This document shows positions 36,486-45,805 of a stretch of DNA of 64,000 nt, in pieces (the stretch's first letter is position 1; each line of letters starts with the position of its first letter). The stretch is from positions 1,550,001-1,614,000 of the forward strand of contig NZ_CP133656.1 of the NCBI RefSeq assembly GCF_036885195.1, given 5' to 3'. Origin of the DNA: Pectobacterium cacticida (GTDB lineage Bacteria; Pseudomonadota; Gammaproteobacteria; Enterobacterales; Enterobacteriaceae). Under the pieces are notes generated by a model. That model worked only from the letters and a program-made list of their open reading frames with translations. It had not been told where the DNA came from and searched no databases. The position numbers and the translations under genes are program-made.

Positions 36486-37775
36486 ATGCAGGAATCCCTG
36501 ACCTTAAAACCCATCACGCTGATTAACGGTACCCTTAATCTACCAGGATCAAAGAGTGTCTCTAATCGCGCACTATTGTTAGTCGCTTTATCTGAAGGAA
36601 AGACTCGGCTGACTAATCTGCTTGACAGTGACGATGTTCGCCATATGTTGACCGCGTTGTCAGCACTTGGCGTGGAATATCATCTGTCGTCCGATCGAAC
36701 CGTGTGTGAGATCGTGGGATTGGGAAGGGCGTTTACTGCGTCGCAGCCGCTTGAACTGTTTTTAGGCAATGCTGGTACGGCGATGCGTCCGCTCGCTGCG
36801 GCATTGTGCCTGACCGATGGCGATGTTGTGCTGACAGGCGAGCCCCGTATGAAAGAGCGGCCAATCGGACATTTAGTGGACGCATTACGTCAGGGCGGCG
36901 CAAGCATTGACTATCTGGAGCAGGAAAACTATCCGCCGCTGCGTCTGTACGGTGGCTTCAGGGGAGGAGTAATCAGCGTTGACGGCAGTGTTTCTAGTCA
37001 GTTTCTAACCGCGTTGTTGATGGCCGCGCCGTTGGCCGCGCAGGATACGCAAATCAGCATTCAGGGCGATTTGGTGTCTAAGCCCTATATTGATATCACA
37101 TTACATATGATGAAAGCGTTTGGCATTGACGTTCACCATGAAAACTATCAGCGCTTTTTTGTTTCCGGTCGCCAGCAGTACCGTGCACCGGGTGATTATC
37201 TGGTAGAAGGTGATGCGTCGTCCGCCTCTTACTTTCTGGCAGCGGCGGCAATTAAAGGTGGCGTCGTGCGCGTTACTGGGGTTGGGCGTAATAGCGTACA
37301 GGGCGATATCCGTTTCGCCGATGTGCTGGAAAAAATGGGGGCGACCGTACGCTGGGGGGAGGATTATATCGAATGTGAGCGTGGTGAGCTGCAGGCGATT
37401 GATATGGATATGAACCATATTCCCGATGCCGCGATGACCATCGCAACGACGGCGCTCTTCGCACAGGGGGGGACGACGACATTACGTAATATCTACAATT
37501 GGCGTGTAAAAGAAACAGATCGTTTGGCGGCGATGGCGACAGAGTTACGTAAAGTGGGGGCGGAAGTGGAAGAGGGTGATGATTTTATTCGCATTACACC
37601 GCCAGCCAGGTTACAAGCTGCGGAAATTAGTACCTACAACGATCACCGGATAGCGATGTGCTTCTCACTGGTGGCGCTCTCGGATACGCCAGTGACGATA
37701 TTGGATCCGAAATGTACTGCCAAAACGTTCCCTGATTACTTTGAGCAATTAGCGCGTCTGAGTCAGCACGAGTGA
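36486..37775 (+). CDS. aroA: EPSP synthase (3-phosphoshikimate 1-carboxyvinyltransferase)
   Basis: AroA joins phosphoenolpyruvate and shikimate-3-phosphate in the chorismate pathway. The 429-residue protein is close in length to E. coli (427). It has the signatures LPGSKSVSNRALLL and LFLGNAGTAMRPL (active-site loop, class I type), and RVKETDRLAAMATELRKVGAEV. It is downstream of serC; the ycaL gene that separates aroA from cmk in E. coli is absent. Confidence 0.98.
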   Translation: MQESLTLKPITLINGTLNLPGSKSVSNRALLLVALSEGKTRLTNLLDSDDVRHMLTALSALGVEYHLSSDRTVCEIVGLGRAFTASQPLELFLGNAGTAMRPLAAALCLTDGDVVLTGEPRMKERPIGHLVDALRQGGASIDYLEQENYPPLRLYGGFRGGVISVDGSVSSQFLTALLMAAPLAAQDTQISIQGDLVSKPYIDITLHMMKAFGIDVHHENYQRFFVSGRQQYRAPGDYLVEGDASSASYFLAAAAIKGGVVRVTGVGRNSVQGDIRFADVLEKMGATVRWGEDYIECERGELQAIDMDMNHIPDAAMTIATTALFAQGGTTTLRNIYNWRVKETDRLAAMATELRKVGAEVEEGDDFIRITPPARLQAAEISTYNDHRIAMCFSLVALSDTPVTILDPKCTAKTFPDYFEQLARLSQHE

Positions 37776-37804
37776 GGGTTCCCTGGGCGCGGTTCGTCAT
37801 GTTT

Positions 37805-37817
37805 TATAATACGCTCC
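37805..37817 (+). promoter_or_regulatory. Candidate -10 element with GC-rich discriminator (upstream copy)
   Basis: TATAATACGCTCC begins at 37805. Twelve of its 13 bases recur exactly 120 bp downstream at 37925. A TATAAT followed by a GC-rich discriminator suggests a growth-rate-controlled promoter for cmk-rpsA. No matching -35 was found with confidence. Confidence 0.4.
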
Positions 37818-37924
37818 TTGTAAACCGTGATCGGTTTTTATGTCCGAATTGCGCGTCAGGTTCAGAGATTGCTTAATTTTCGTCGCCCTCCGGCATTTGG
37901 ATAACCCTAATCGGCATGGATGCG

Positions 37925-37937
37925 TATAATATGCTCC
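37925..37937 (+). promoter_or_regulatory. Candidate -10 element with GC-rich discriminator (downstream copy)
   Basis: TATAATATGCTCC begins at 37925, 61 bp ahead of the cmk start. It is the second copy of the element at 37805. Confidence 0.4.
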
Positions 37938-37990
37938 CATGAAGCCGAAAAAGGCAAAAGTGGGACTTCCCAGGATGAAAGGAGAGAAGA

Positions 37991-38668
37991 ATGACGGTGA
38001 TGGCACCGGTAATTACGGTTGACGGGCCGAGTGGCGCAGGCAAAGGCACCCTATGTAAAGCATTAGCTGAAGCCTTGCACTGGAACTTGCTGGATTCTGG
38101 CGCTATCTACCGTGTTTTGGCGTTAGCGGCGTTGCACCATCGCGTAGATATCCACTCTGAAGATGCGTTGGTGCCGTTAGCCTCGCATCTTGATGTTCGT
38201 TTTGTTGCAGAAAACGGGCAGTTAACTGTCATTCTGGAAGGCGAGAATGTCAGTCAGGAAATTCGTACTGAGACGGTGGGCAATACGGCTTCTCAGGCTG
38301 CCGCTTTTCCTCGCGTTCGTGAGGCGTTATTACGCAGACAGCGTGCTTTCCGTGAAGCGCCAGGACTCATTGCCGATGGGCGCGATATGGGTACGGTCGT
38401 TTTTCCCGATGCACCAGTGAAAATTTTTTTAGATGCCAGCGCGGAAGAACGGGCGCGACGGCGTATGCTACAGTTGCAGGAGGCGGGTTTTAGTGTTAAC
38501 TTTGATCGCCTTTTATCTGAGATAAAGGAACGGGATGAGCGCGATCGTAACCGCCCCGTTGCGCCGTTAGTCCCTGCTGCTGATGCGTTAGTGCTGGATT
38601 CAACGGAAATGACGCTTGATGATGTGATTGCGCGCGCGCTGGCTTATGCCCGCCAAATTCTTGCTTAA
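37991..38668 (+). CDS. cmk: Cytidylate kinase
   Basis: Cmk phosphorylates CMP and dCMP. The 225-residue protein has P-loop GPSGAGKGT (12-20) and the conserved LLDSGAIYR, DGRDMGTVVFPDA and RRMLQLQ segments. A GAAAGGAGAG ribosome-binding site precedes the ATG. It is followed by rpsA with 117 bp between, the conserved order. Confidence 0.98.
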   Translation: MTVMAPVITVDGPSGAGKGTLCKALAEALHWNLLDSGAIYRVLALAALHHRVDIHSEDALVPLASHLDVRFVAENGQLTVILEGENVSQEIRTETVGNTASQAAAFPRVREALLRRQRAFREAPGLIADGRDMGTVVFPDAPVKIFLDASAEERARRRMLQLQEAGFSVNFDRLLSEIKERDERDRNRPVAPLVPAADALVLDSTEMTLDDVIARALAYARQILA

Positions 38669-38785
38669 ATCACAGAAAATTGAATTTTTACCTCGTTGTA
38701 AGGATGCACAGCGGGGCATGTTAAACAACCCCATCGAGCAGGATGCCGGATGGACGTTAAATTGAACCCCCTAAGATTATCAAAC

Positions 38786-40459
38786 ATGACTGAATCTTTT
38801 GCTCAACTCTTTGAAGAATCCCTGAAAGAAATCGAAACCCGTCCTGGTTCCATCGTTCGTGGTGTTGTTGTTGCTATTGATAAAGATGTCGTACTGGTTG
38901 ACGCCGGTCTGAAATCCGAATCAGCTATTCCGGTAGAGCAATTCAAAAACGCGCAAGGCGAACTGGAAATCCAGGTCGGTGATGAAGTTGATGTTGCTCT
39001 GGACGCTATCGAAGATGGCTTCGGTGAAACGCTGCTTTCTCGTGAAAAAGCGAAACGCCACGAAGCATGGCTGACGCTGGAAAAAGCGTACGAAGAAGCT
39101 GCGACGGTTACTGGTGTTATCAACGGTAAAGTTAAAGGCGGATTCACTGTTGAGCTAAACGGTATTCGTGCGTTCCTGCCAGGTTCTCTGGTCGACGTGC
39201 GTCCGGTTCGCGACACGCTGCATCTGGAAGGCAAAGAGCTTGAGTTCAAAGTTATCAAGCTGGATCAGAAACGCAACAACGTTGTGGTTTCTCGTCGTGC
39301 AGTGATCGAGTCTGAAAACAGCGCTGAACGCGATCAATTGCTGGAAAATCTGCAAGAAGGCATGGAAGTTAAGGGTATCGTTAAGAACCTGACTGACTAC
39401 GGCGCCTTCGTTGATCTGGGCGGCGTTGATGGCCTGCTTCACATCACGGATATGGCGTGGAAACGCGTTAAACACCCGAGCGAAATCGTCAATGTAGGCG
39501 ATGAAATCACGGTTAAAGTCCTGAAATTCGATCGTGAACGTACCCGTGTGTCTCTGGGTCTGAAACAATTGGGCGAAGATCCATGGGTCGCTATCGCTAA
39601 GCGTTATCCGGAAAGTACACGTCTGACGGGGCGCGTAACTAACCTGACTGACTATGGCTGCTTCGTTGAAATCGAAGAAGGCGTTGAAGGTCTGGTACAC
39701 GTTTCCGAAATGGATTGGACCAACAAAAACATCCACCCATCCAAAGTAGTTAACGTGGGTGATGTGGTAGAAGTGATGGTTCTGGATATCGACGAAGAAC
39801 GTCGTCGTATCTCTCTGGGCTTGAAACAGTGCAAGTCTAACCCATGGCAGCTGTTCGCAGAGACCCACAACAAGGGCGATCGCGTTGAAGGTAAAATCAA
39901 GTCTATCACTGACTTCGGTATCTTCATCGGTCTGGATGGCGGCATCGATGGTCTGGTGCACCTGTCTGATATCTCCTGGAACGTGGCAGGCGAAGAAGCC
40001 GTTCGTGAATACAAGAAAGGTGATGAAATCGCCGCTGTTGTTCTGCAGGTTGACGCAGAGCGCGAACGTATCTCTCTTGGCGTGAAACAACTGTCTGAAG
40101 ATCCGTTCAATAACTACCTCTCTGTGAACAAGAAAGGTGCTATTGTTACTGGTAAAGTGACTGCAGTTGACGCTAAAGGTGCTACAGTTGAACTAGCTGG
40201 CGGCGTAGAAGGTTACTTGCGTGCTTCAGAGGCGTCTCGCGATCGCGTTGAAGACGCAACGCTGGTTCTGAACGTTGGCGACAGCGTTGAAGCCAAATAT
40301 ACCGGTGTTGATCGTAAAAACCGTGTTGTAAGCCTGTCTGTTCGTGCGAAAGACGAAGCTGACGAGAAAGATGCAATTGCCACTGTTAATAACAAACCGG
40401 ATGAAAGCAATTTCTCCAATGCAATGGCAGAAGCGTTCAAGGCAGCCAAAGGCGAGTAA
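38786..40459 (+). CDS. rpsA: 30S ribosomal protein S1
   Basis: S1 binds mRNA on the 30S platform and is needed for initiation on structured or weak-SD messages. Beginning at ATG 38786 (MTESFAQLFEESL) it has 557 residues, the E. coli length, with six S1/OB repeats. The third to sixth are marked by recurring DYGAFVDL, DYGCFVEI and DFGIFIGL. There is no canonical Shine-Dalgarno sequence before the ATG; the stretch is AAGATTATCAAAC. This is typical of rpsA, whose leader is structured and autoregulated. An in-frame ATG at 38750 is less likely. Confidence 0.99.
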   Translation: MTESFAQLFEESLKEIETRPGSIVRGVVVAIDKDVVLVDAGLKSESAIPVEQFKNAQGELEIQVGDEVDVALDAIEDGFGETLLSREKAKRHEAWLTLEKAYEEAATVTGVINGKVKGGFTVELNGIRAFLPGSLVDVRPVRDTLHLEGKELEFKVIKLDQKRNNVVVSRRAVIESENSAERDQLLENLQEGMEVKGIVKNLTDYGAFVDLGGVDGLLHITDMAWKRVKHPSEIVNVGDEITVKVLKFDRERTRVSLGLKQLGEDPWVAIAKRYPESTRLTGRVTNLTDYGCFVEIEEGVEGLVHVSEMDWTNKNIHPSKVVNVGDVVEVMVLDIDEERRRISLGLKQCKSNPWQLFAETHNKGDRVEGKIKSITDFGIFIGLDGGIDGLVHLSDISWNVAGEEAVREYKKGDEIAAVVLQVDAERERISLGVKQLSEDPFNNYLSVNKKGAIVTGKVTAVDAKGATVELAGGVEGYLRASEASRDRVEDATLVLNVGDSVEAKYTGVDRKNRVVSLSVRAKDEADEKDAIATVNNKPDESNFSNAMAEAFKAAKGE

Positions 40460-40550
40460 TCACAATCCTGGAGTGGGCAACGTAAGTTGCTCATTCTGGT
40501 AACGGTATTCAGTTATTCTGGTTATTGATAGCCACGCACCTGGAGGAGCT

Positions 40551-40835
40551 ATGACCAAGTCTGAACTTATTGAAAGGCTTGCTGGACAGCAATCTCATAT
40601 CCCAGCCAAAGTGGTTGAGGATGCAGTGAAAGAAATGCTCGAACAAATGGCTTCTACGTTAGCCGAAGGCGATCGTATTGAAATCCGTGGGTTTGGTAGC
40701 TTCTCACTTCACTATCGTGCACCGCGCGTAGGCCGCAATCCGAAAACGGGTGATAAAGTTGAGTTGGAAGGCAAGTACGTCCCTCACTTCAAACCAGGTA
40801 AGGAACTCCGCGATCGCGCGAATATTTACGGGTAA
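40551..40835 (+). CDS. ihfB: Integration host factor subunit beta
   Basis: A 94-residue DNA-bending protein forming a heterodimer with IhfA. It has the DNABII signature GFGSFSLHYRAPRVGRNPKTG, with the intercalating proline in RNPKTG. Length and sequence match E. coli IhfB. CTGGAGGAG is the ribosome-binding site. IHF would also aid the sigma-54 promoter predicted at 46.6 kb. In E. coli ycaI and msbA follow; here an unrelated nitrogen-type cluster follows. Confidence 0.99.
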   Translation: MTKSELIERLAGQQSHIPAKVVEDAVKEMLEQMASTLAEGDRIEIRGFGSFSLHYRAPRVGRNPKTGDKVELEGKYVPHFKPGKELRDRANIYG

Positions 40836-40890
40836 ATCATTACCATAATAGGATGCCGCTTACTTGCGGTTTGACTTCTAGTCTCTCGTT

Positions 40891-40921
40891 AAAAACGGCG
40901 CCCTTGCGGGTGCCGTTTTTT
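40891..40921. terminator. ihfB/racemase bidirectional terminator
   Basis: Arms AAAAACGGCGCCC and GGGTGCCGTTTTT (one G-T type mismatch) with a TTGC loop. T-runs exist on both strands, so it can end ihfB and the convergent racemase operon. Confidence 0.9.
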
Positions 40922-41005
40922 TAGGTTAATCTTCGCTGCATTGTTTGAGCGGATAGACAAGAGAGGATGCCAGCATATCGCTATCTGGTAATCGGCAACT
41001 CATCG

Positions 41006-41647
41006 CTAACTGTGTTTTCCTAGCCACTCCACTGCGAACATGCCTGCTGCGCTTACGGCATCCACCGCAACACACCCGATAGAATCACGAATTTGCGCCG
41101 CCAAACCGATAGTGGATAGCCCGGTACACGAAAACGCGATCACTTTTGCCCCCTGATCATGCAGCATTTTGGCACACGCCAACGCGCTGGCCCGCCCTTC
41201 AGGCGTGAGCAAATGCGTTGTCTGAGTGACGCCCTCCGGGCGAGCATAAGCGACATTTTCGCCTAATAGTCGGCGAAATGGCGCGGGCGCCTGTTCGCCA
41301 ATACCGATGACGGCGACGGGTAATTTCAGGTTAGCGGCCACACGTGCGCAGGCACTACCTGCGCTAATCACCGGCACCGAAACGGCCTGACGTAATTCGG
41401 CGAGCCCCGGATCGGCGGCGCAGCTAAGGAATATCGCCTGACAGCCTTCTCGCTCGTAAGCCTGTCCTAGCGCAATGATTTTAGGAATCGCTACGGTTTC
41501 ACTGGCTGCATCAAAGATACCGTTCGGTTGATCGGGGATGCAGCGGCTGACCGTTGGCAATCCATACTCGTTGTCTAACAAACGACCATGTTCTTCTAAC
41601 AAGGCGCTGTCCTGTGTGGTGAGAACACGAATAATACCCAGAGTCAT
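41006..41647 (-). CDS. Aspartate/glutamate/hydantoin racemase-family protein
   Basis: A 213-residue member of the cofactor-independent Asp/Glu racemase superfamily. The two catalytic cysteines expected of the family are visible: Cys76 in AIFLSCAADPG and Cys174 in VIAFSCTGLST. Substrate could be aspartate, glutamate or a hydantoin. I chose ATG at 41647 with AAGGGA upstream; the longer frame lacks support. It is the last gene of the minus-strand operon that starts at iclR, 53 bp after pepE. Confidence 0.82.
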   Translation of the reverse strand: MTLGIIRVLTTQDSALLEEHGRLLDNEYGLPTVSRCIPDQPNGIFDAASETVAIPKIIALGQAYEREGCQAIFLSCAADPGLAELRQAVSVPVISAGSACARVAANLKLPVAVIGIGEQAPAPFRRLLGENVAYARPEGVTQTTHLLTPEGRASALACAKMLHDQGAKVIAFSCTGLSTIGLAAQIRDSIGCVAVDAVSAAGMFAVEWLGKHS

Positions 41648-41700
41648 GATAGGTCCCTTCTTAAAAGTGGGGGGTGGATCATAGCGATCCACCTTATAAG

Positions 41701-42396
41701 CTACAGCGTTAAAGGACGATTGGTTAACAAGGGTTGTGGCGTCTGGCCTGCGCGGAACAAAACCGCATCGTATGGGCCTGCCAGGTGGCGTTTAACGCCG
41801 TCGACACGAATCCAGTCGCCTTCCGGCAACCCGACGACGACCGTTTCAGGTTGGGCTTGTAGCAGTTCCGCAATCCGTTGATCGCGGGTCTCTCCCTGAT
41901 GCCCTTCCGGTAATTTGTTGGTGTAATGGGGATTGATCTGGAAATCGATCAGGTTCAATGCGTCAAACCCTTTGGGGTCAATGATCGGCATATCATTCGT
42001 CGTGCAGATTGTCGGACAGGCGAGGTTTGCACCCGCACTCCAGCCGATATAAGGCGTTCCGGCGGTAACGCGCTGACGAATTGCCGCCAGCAGATGGCGC
42101 TCCCGGCAGCACTTTAATAAATTGAAAGTATTACCGCCTCCGACAATAATAATCTCTGCCTCTTGAACGGCCTCTAAAGCGTCGTTTACCGCATGCGCGG
42201 CGGTGAGAATAATGCCGGTGTCCGCTAAGGCCGTTTGGACTTTAGCGGCATAATCATCCCAACTAATGGTCACCCCGGCGAAGGGAATAAACACGGCTCG
42301 GCGACGTTGATGGATGAGTTCGTTAATAGGAGGTAAGGCATGCTCCAGATATCCTTTACCGGGGAGCGTACCATTACTTAATAGCAGTAATTGCAT
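41701..42396 (-). CDS. pepE: Alpha-aspartyl dipeptidase PepE
   Basis: PepE is a serine peptidase of family S51 that splits dipeptides with N-terminal aspartate. The 231-residue protein closely follows E. coli PepE (229). Ser120 (GWSAGANLACP), Asp135 (TTNDMPI) and His157 (INPHYTN) sit at the positions reported for the Salmonella enzyme. Start ATG at 42396 has AGGAAAG upstream. In E. coli pepE stands elsewhere alone; here it is in an operon with a transporter and racemase. This points to use of aspartyl peptides. Confidence 0.93.
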   Translation of the reverse strand: MQLLLLSNGTLPGKGYLEHALPPINELIHQRRRAVFIPFAGVTISWDDYAAKVQTALADTGIILTAAHAVNDALEAVQEAEIIIVGGGNTFNLLKCCRERHLLAAIRQRVTAGTPYIGWSAGANLACPTICTTNDMPIIDPKGFDALNLIDFQINPHYTNKLPEGHQGETRDQRIAELLQAQPETVVVGLPEGDWIRVDGVKRHLAGPYDAVLFRAGQTPQPLLTNRPLTL

Positions 42397-42415
42397 CGTA
42401 CTTTCCTGTTCTTTA

Positions 42416-43096
42416 TTAAAGTAGACCGGCAACCAGTCGGGCGATGAGCGCATTTGAGAGTAGCACCGGTAGACCGACGGACCGACGAACCACATCGCGA
42501 TGGCGCTCGGTGTACCCCATACAGTCCATGATAATCACCTCGGCCTGTTGTGCTTTGAGCGCTTGCGCAGCGGCAACCAATTCTGACTCGCTGCCGTTGT
42601 ATGGCGATACCGCGGCGTAAACGGGGGCGGTGGTCATCGCCTGCCATTTATGGCCTTCGCTGCGCATTTGCTCCACGAGCGGAACCAGGATGCCGGGACG
42701 ACGTTTCCCCAGTAGCGTAGCGATCACCGGTGGAACGATCCTATCCGGTTCAATCAGCCAGGCTTGCTGACATTGCAGACCATCGAATTCCCCCGTGCAG
42801 AGTAATAAAATAATGCCACAACCTTGTTGTTCCAACTGATTCAGCTTTTGCTGTACGCCATGGCGCACAGCGCCTTTACCGAGGATAACGGCACTGCCAT
42901 CCAGCAATCGTGAGGTGAGAATTGCCTCGTCGCCCTGCGGCGCAAAACGCTGAGCGATCTGCGCTGTGGACAGGCCATCCAGTAGGCCTGCGTGAATACA
43001 TTCTACTGATGCAGGTAGATGAGCCGCCAAAATTGGGGTGATATCGGCTCTGGGAGCCTGCCCGATGGTCAGCGTCCCGAGTTTGGTAATAGACAT
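42416..43096 (-). CDS. AroM family protein
   Basis: A 226-residue protein of the AroM family, with the conserved N-terminal LTIGQAPRADI, central PDRIVPP and the C-terminal DCMGYTERHRDVVRRSVGLPVLLSNALIARL. E. coli AroM has the same closing pattern but no known function. The fold is probably related to Asp/Glu racemases (a Cys in LLLCTGEFDG and one in IIMDCMGY are at comparable places). It starts 14 bp after DUF1177 and is followed by pepE after 19 bp, so it is tightly coupled in the operon. Confidence 0.85.
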   Translation of the reverse strand: MSITKLGTLTIGQAPRADITPILAAHLPASVECIHAGLLDGLSTAQIAQRFAPQGDEAILTSRLLDGSAVILGKGAVRHGVQQKLNQLEQQGCGIILLLCTGEFDGLQCQQAWLIEPDRIVPPVIATLLGKRRPGILVPLVEQMRSEGHKWQAMTTAPVYAAVSPYNGSESELVAAAQALKAQQAEVIIMDCMGYTERHRDVVRRSVGLPVLLSNALIARLVAGLL

Positions 43097-43110
43097 GACG
43101 GCTTTCCCCG

Positions 43111-44040
43111 CTATTGACGTTTTTGCAAATGAGCCAGCGAACCGTACAGCGAAAGCAGGCGTTGATATTCGTCAGCGTTATAGAAGTGGCAAGTTTCACG
43201 CGTGAACTCTTTAGCAACCTCAACGACAAAGCGAACAGCATCGGCGATATCGACTTCATGGCTGGCGCCCGTACCGCAGCCGGGAACGATCCCCTCCGTT
43301 GTAATCGCGACGCCGACAACCGGGGCGGAGGTCGCTATCGATGGCTGGAGAATGCTGTTGATATGAAACACATCGTTACCATAAGGCGTAATATCCTGTG
43401 TAGTAATAGGGAAGGTCACAGGAAGACGGCCAGTGGTCATTTCCATGATCCGTAGGAGATCTTCGGCAACGCGTAAGATATAGCCTTCTTTTACCGTCGG
43501 TGAAAGGGCAAAACCTTTGTGATTAATGATGCGGTTGCCTTTAGTGGTATCGATAGAAAGCACGGCGTCCATCTCTGGCACGACTTCCTGCTCGTTCATA
43601 TCTTCGGTTTCAACCGGAGAATCCATGAAATCTACGGGTTCATGAGGACGGGTTGGCGCATCCGGGCAAATGTGCGTACACAAGATCACATCGCCGGGTA
43701 GGCTATCGCCCACGGTCTGCATCTTCGCCAGCTTGACGGCGGCCGCTACGGCAGCCACCGCGCCGTCGCCATCGGACACCAACCCGATACGCCCAGGACG
43801 AGCACCGATCCCACCCAAACGGCCCACAATGCCCAGCGTAGGCGCATGGCCGCCGCTGCGTTTGCCGTTAGTGCCGGGCACCACGATTTTAACAAAATCG
43901 GTGGTGCCTTTGGGCCCGGTAATTTCGGTAACTGTCACATCAACCTGCGGGTAGGGGGATAAGAGATCAACTACGGTCTGGCCGCTGGCCGTGGCGGAAT
44001 CAAGGGCTTCAAGTACATTCAAGGTTTGAAAAAGGCTCAT
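43111..44040 (-). CDS. DUF1177 protein
   Basis: A 309-residue protein I recognise as DUF1177 from its overall sequence, for example GGIGARPGRIGLVSDGDGAVAAVAAA and the stretch DVILCTHICPDAPTRPHEP. Its biochemical function is unknown. The many conserved Asp, His, Cys and Glu residues suggest a metal-dependent hydrolase, which is inference only. A GTG at 44043 precedes the ATG at 44040; I prefer ATG. It lies between the OPT transporter (78 bp upstream) and the AroM gene. Confidence 0.8.
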   Translation of the reverse strand: MSLFQTLNVLEALDSATASGQTVVDLLSPYPQVDVTVTEITGPKGTTDFVKIVVPGTNGKRSGGHAPTLGIVGRLGGIGARPGRIGLVSDGDGAVAAVAAAVKLAKMQTVGDSLPGDVILCTHICPDAPTRPHEPVDFMDSPVETEDMNEQEVVPEMDAVLSIDTTKGNRIINHKGFALSPTVKEGYILRVAEDLLRIMEMTTGRLPVTFPITTQDITPYGNDVFHINSILQPSIATSAPVVGVAITTEGIVPGCGTGASHEVDIADAVRFVVEVAKEFTRETCHFYNADEYQRLLSLYGSLAHLQKRQ

Positions 44041-44118
44041 CACATATTCTCTTATTAGCGGGTGGATATAGCGTGATGCGACACTCTATCGCCGCATCAC
44101 CGGAATGTCTTAGGGCAC

Positions 44119-45744
44119 TTATTTACCGCCGATCTTGCTGGCGAAAATTGAGTGGAAGAAACTATAAATCGCGTCACCGGCAATCAACCCGGCCGCGAAG
44201 ACTTCCATCTGGCTACGCATATCGGCACTGCCCCACTTAAGGATGATCAGTCGCAGCGCAATCCCAACCATAACGGCCCAGCCTGCTAGCGGGTTAGCGA
44301 TTAGCAACCCCGTCGCCAACAGTACGCCCAGTTGTCGGCGAGAACCGCCCAGCCATTGGATAATGGCGCCAGGAATGGCCCACAATAGCAGGGACGTCGC
44401 GATATCGCTGGAAACGCCAGCCTTAATTGTGGCGACATAGACTTTAGCCACGGGAGGGATCAGTCCCTGTTGGAAATAGCTCTGGTAGGAGAAATACACC
44501 ACAGGAATTGCGATTACGAAAGCAACCATCGCGGCAAACAGTTGCTGGCGGCGGCCTTCCAATTCGAAGGCGGCGTCCCGCCCGTTATCGCGCAGGATAA
44601 ATCCGGCCTTGAGGTCGTACCCCATGTCGGCAAAGGCTGGCCCCGTGGCGACAGAAAACGCGCACAGCACGGCCAATGCATGCATGGGAAAGCCGATCAT
44701 CATGCCAATAATCAGGGTAATCAGCGCGACGGCAAAAGCGGGAAACCATCCGGAATGCATTGCCGCAAGTCCGACGATCAGTTCATGAATGAACGCGGCA
44801 AAAGCGGCATAAAATACAAAGGCGATAAGCATACCTACGGACATTTCACTGTACAGTCCGGTAGTAATAGCAATTAGCGCCGCAATAGCAATATAACCGA
44901 TAGCGCCCATGCGTAGCGCGGAAAGCACATGGCGGCGGTCATCATTCGCGGCCTTTAACGCCTCGGCGGTTAAGGTGCCAGAGGTCTTTTGTTTACCTCG
45001 CATCAACGCGATAACCTGAAACAGCGCCACAATCCCGGCGCCAATCATCATGCCATGGGGAATGTATTGTTGGTTAATATCAATACCCAATAAAGGCTGG
45101 CTGTAACCACGCAGCAATAAGCCGATACCAAACATCGATAATGCCCAAATATTACCGATGAAGGCCGTTCCCATTGCCGACATGGGCAACTTAAAGCTAG
45201 ATCCTATAACGCCTAGCGCTAGCCCAGCACTCAGCAGCACTGCCTGTTTACCGCCTTTGTCGCCCGCTTTAATCGATTCGGCTGCGGCAACGCCTGGCGG
45301 CCAGGTTCCGGTTGCGGGAAAAACCGAGGTGTTGAACATGCGATAAAGCAGATATCCATCCAGTAACATCGCGAGTGCGACACCAATAAACATCGGCAAA
45401 ACCAGATCCGGGCGATCGAACAACCACGGGATCCCGATTGGCAGCAACAGGCTATTCGCCGCACCAAAGGTTGCGGAGGAAATGGCGGTTTGTGCCAGAT
45501 TCTGCACGTGAATAGAGCGAAAGCGCCGCATCAGTTGTAGCGGCACGCGGGCGATCAACATGGCAATCAATGCGCCGATGATCGAGGTGTTCGGCGTGAC
45601 GCCGAGCGTGGTGAGCAACTGGATGCCAATCACGGCGCCAAACATACTGAGAATAACCAGAAACAGCAGCGTTAGCGGGCTGAATGTCCGCTGATGCGCC
45701 TCTGGATGCGCGTCGTCCTGATGTGATGATGAAGGTTGTGACAT
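44119..45744 (-). CDS. OPT/YSL-family oligopeptide transporter
   Basis: A 541-residue integral membrane protein with about 13-14 hydrophobic spans and features of the OPT superfamily (FPATGTWPPGVAAAESIKAG, GGSRRQLGVLLATGLLIANPLAGWAVMVG). OPT carriers are proton-coupled importers of small peptides, glutathione or metal chelates. Short soluble N-terminus with His and Glu. Its operon partners include a dipeptidase and a racemase, so peptide import is the best reading; the exact substrate is unknown. Confidence 0.85.
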   Translation of the reverse strand: MSQPSSSHQDDAHPEAHQRTFSPLTLLFLVILSMFGAVIGIQLLTTLGVTPNTSIIGALIAMLIARVPLQLMRRFRSIHVQNLAQTAISSATFGAANSLLLPIGIPWLFDRPDLVLPMFIGVALAMLLDGYLLYRMFNTSVFPATGTWPPGVAAAESIKAGDKGGKQAVLLSAGLALGVIGSSFKLPMSAMGTAFIGNIWALSMFGIGLLLRGYSQPLLGIDINQQYIPHGMMIGAGIVALFQVIALMRGKQKTSGTLTAEALKAANDDRRHVLSALRMGAIGYIAIAALIAITTGLYSEMSVGMLIAFVFYAAFAAFIHELIVGLAAMHSGWFPAFAVALITLIIGMMIGFPMHALAVLCAFSVATGPAFADMGYDLKAGFILRDNGRDAAFELEGRRQQLFAAMVAFVIAIPVVYFSYQSYFQQGLIPPVAKVYVATIKAGVSSDIATSLLLWAIPGAIIQWLGGSRRQLGVLLATGLLIANPLAGWAVMVGIALRLIILKWGSADMRSQMEVFAAGLIAGDAIYSFFHSIFASKIGGK

Positions 45745-45805
45745 GTAGTACCACTCCTATAAGCCTGATAAATACGAGAGTGCAATATTGTTATGGTTAT
45801 CTGCA

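Noticed and set aside
39155..40090. 311-codon minus-strand frame inside rpsA
   Set aside because: Produced by the strong codon bias of the S1 repeats on the other strand.
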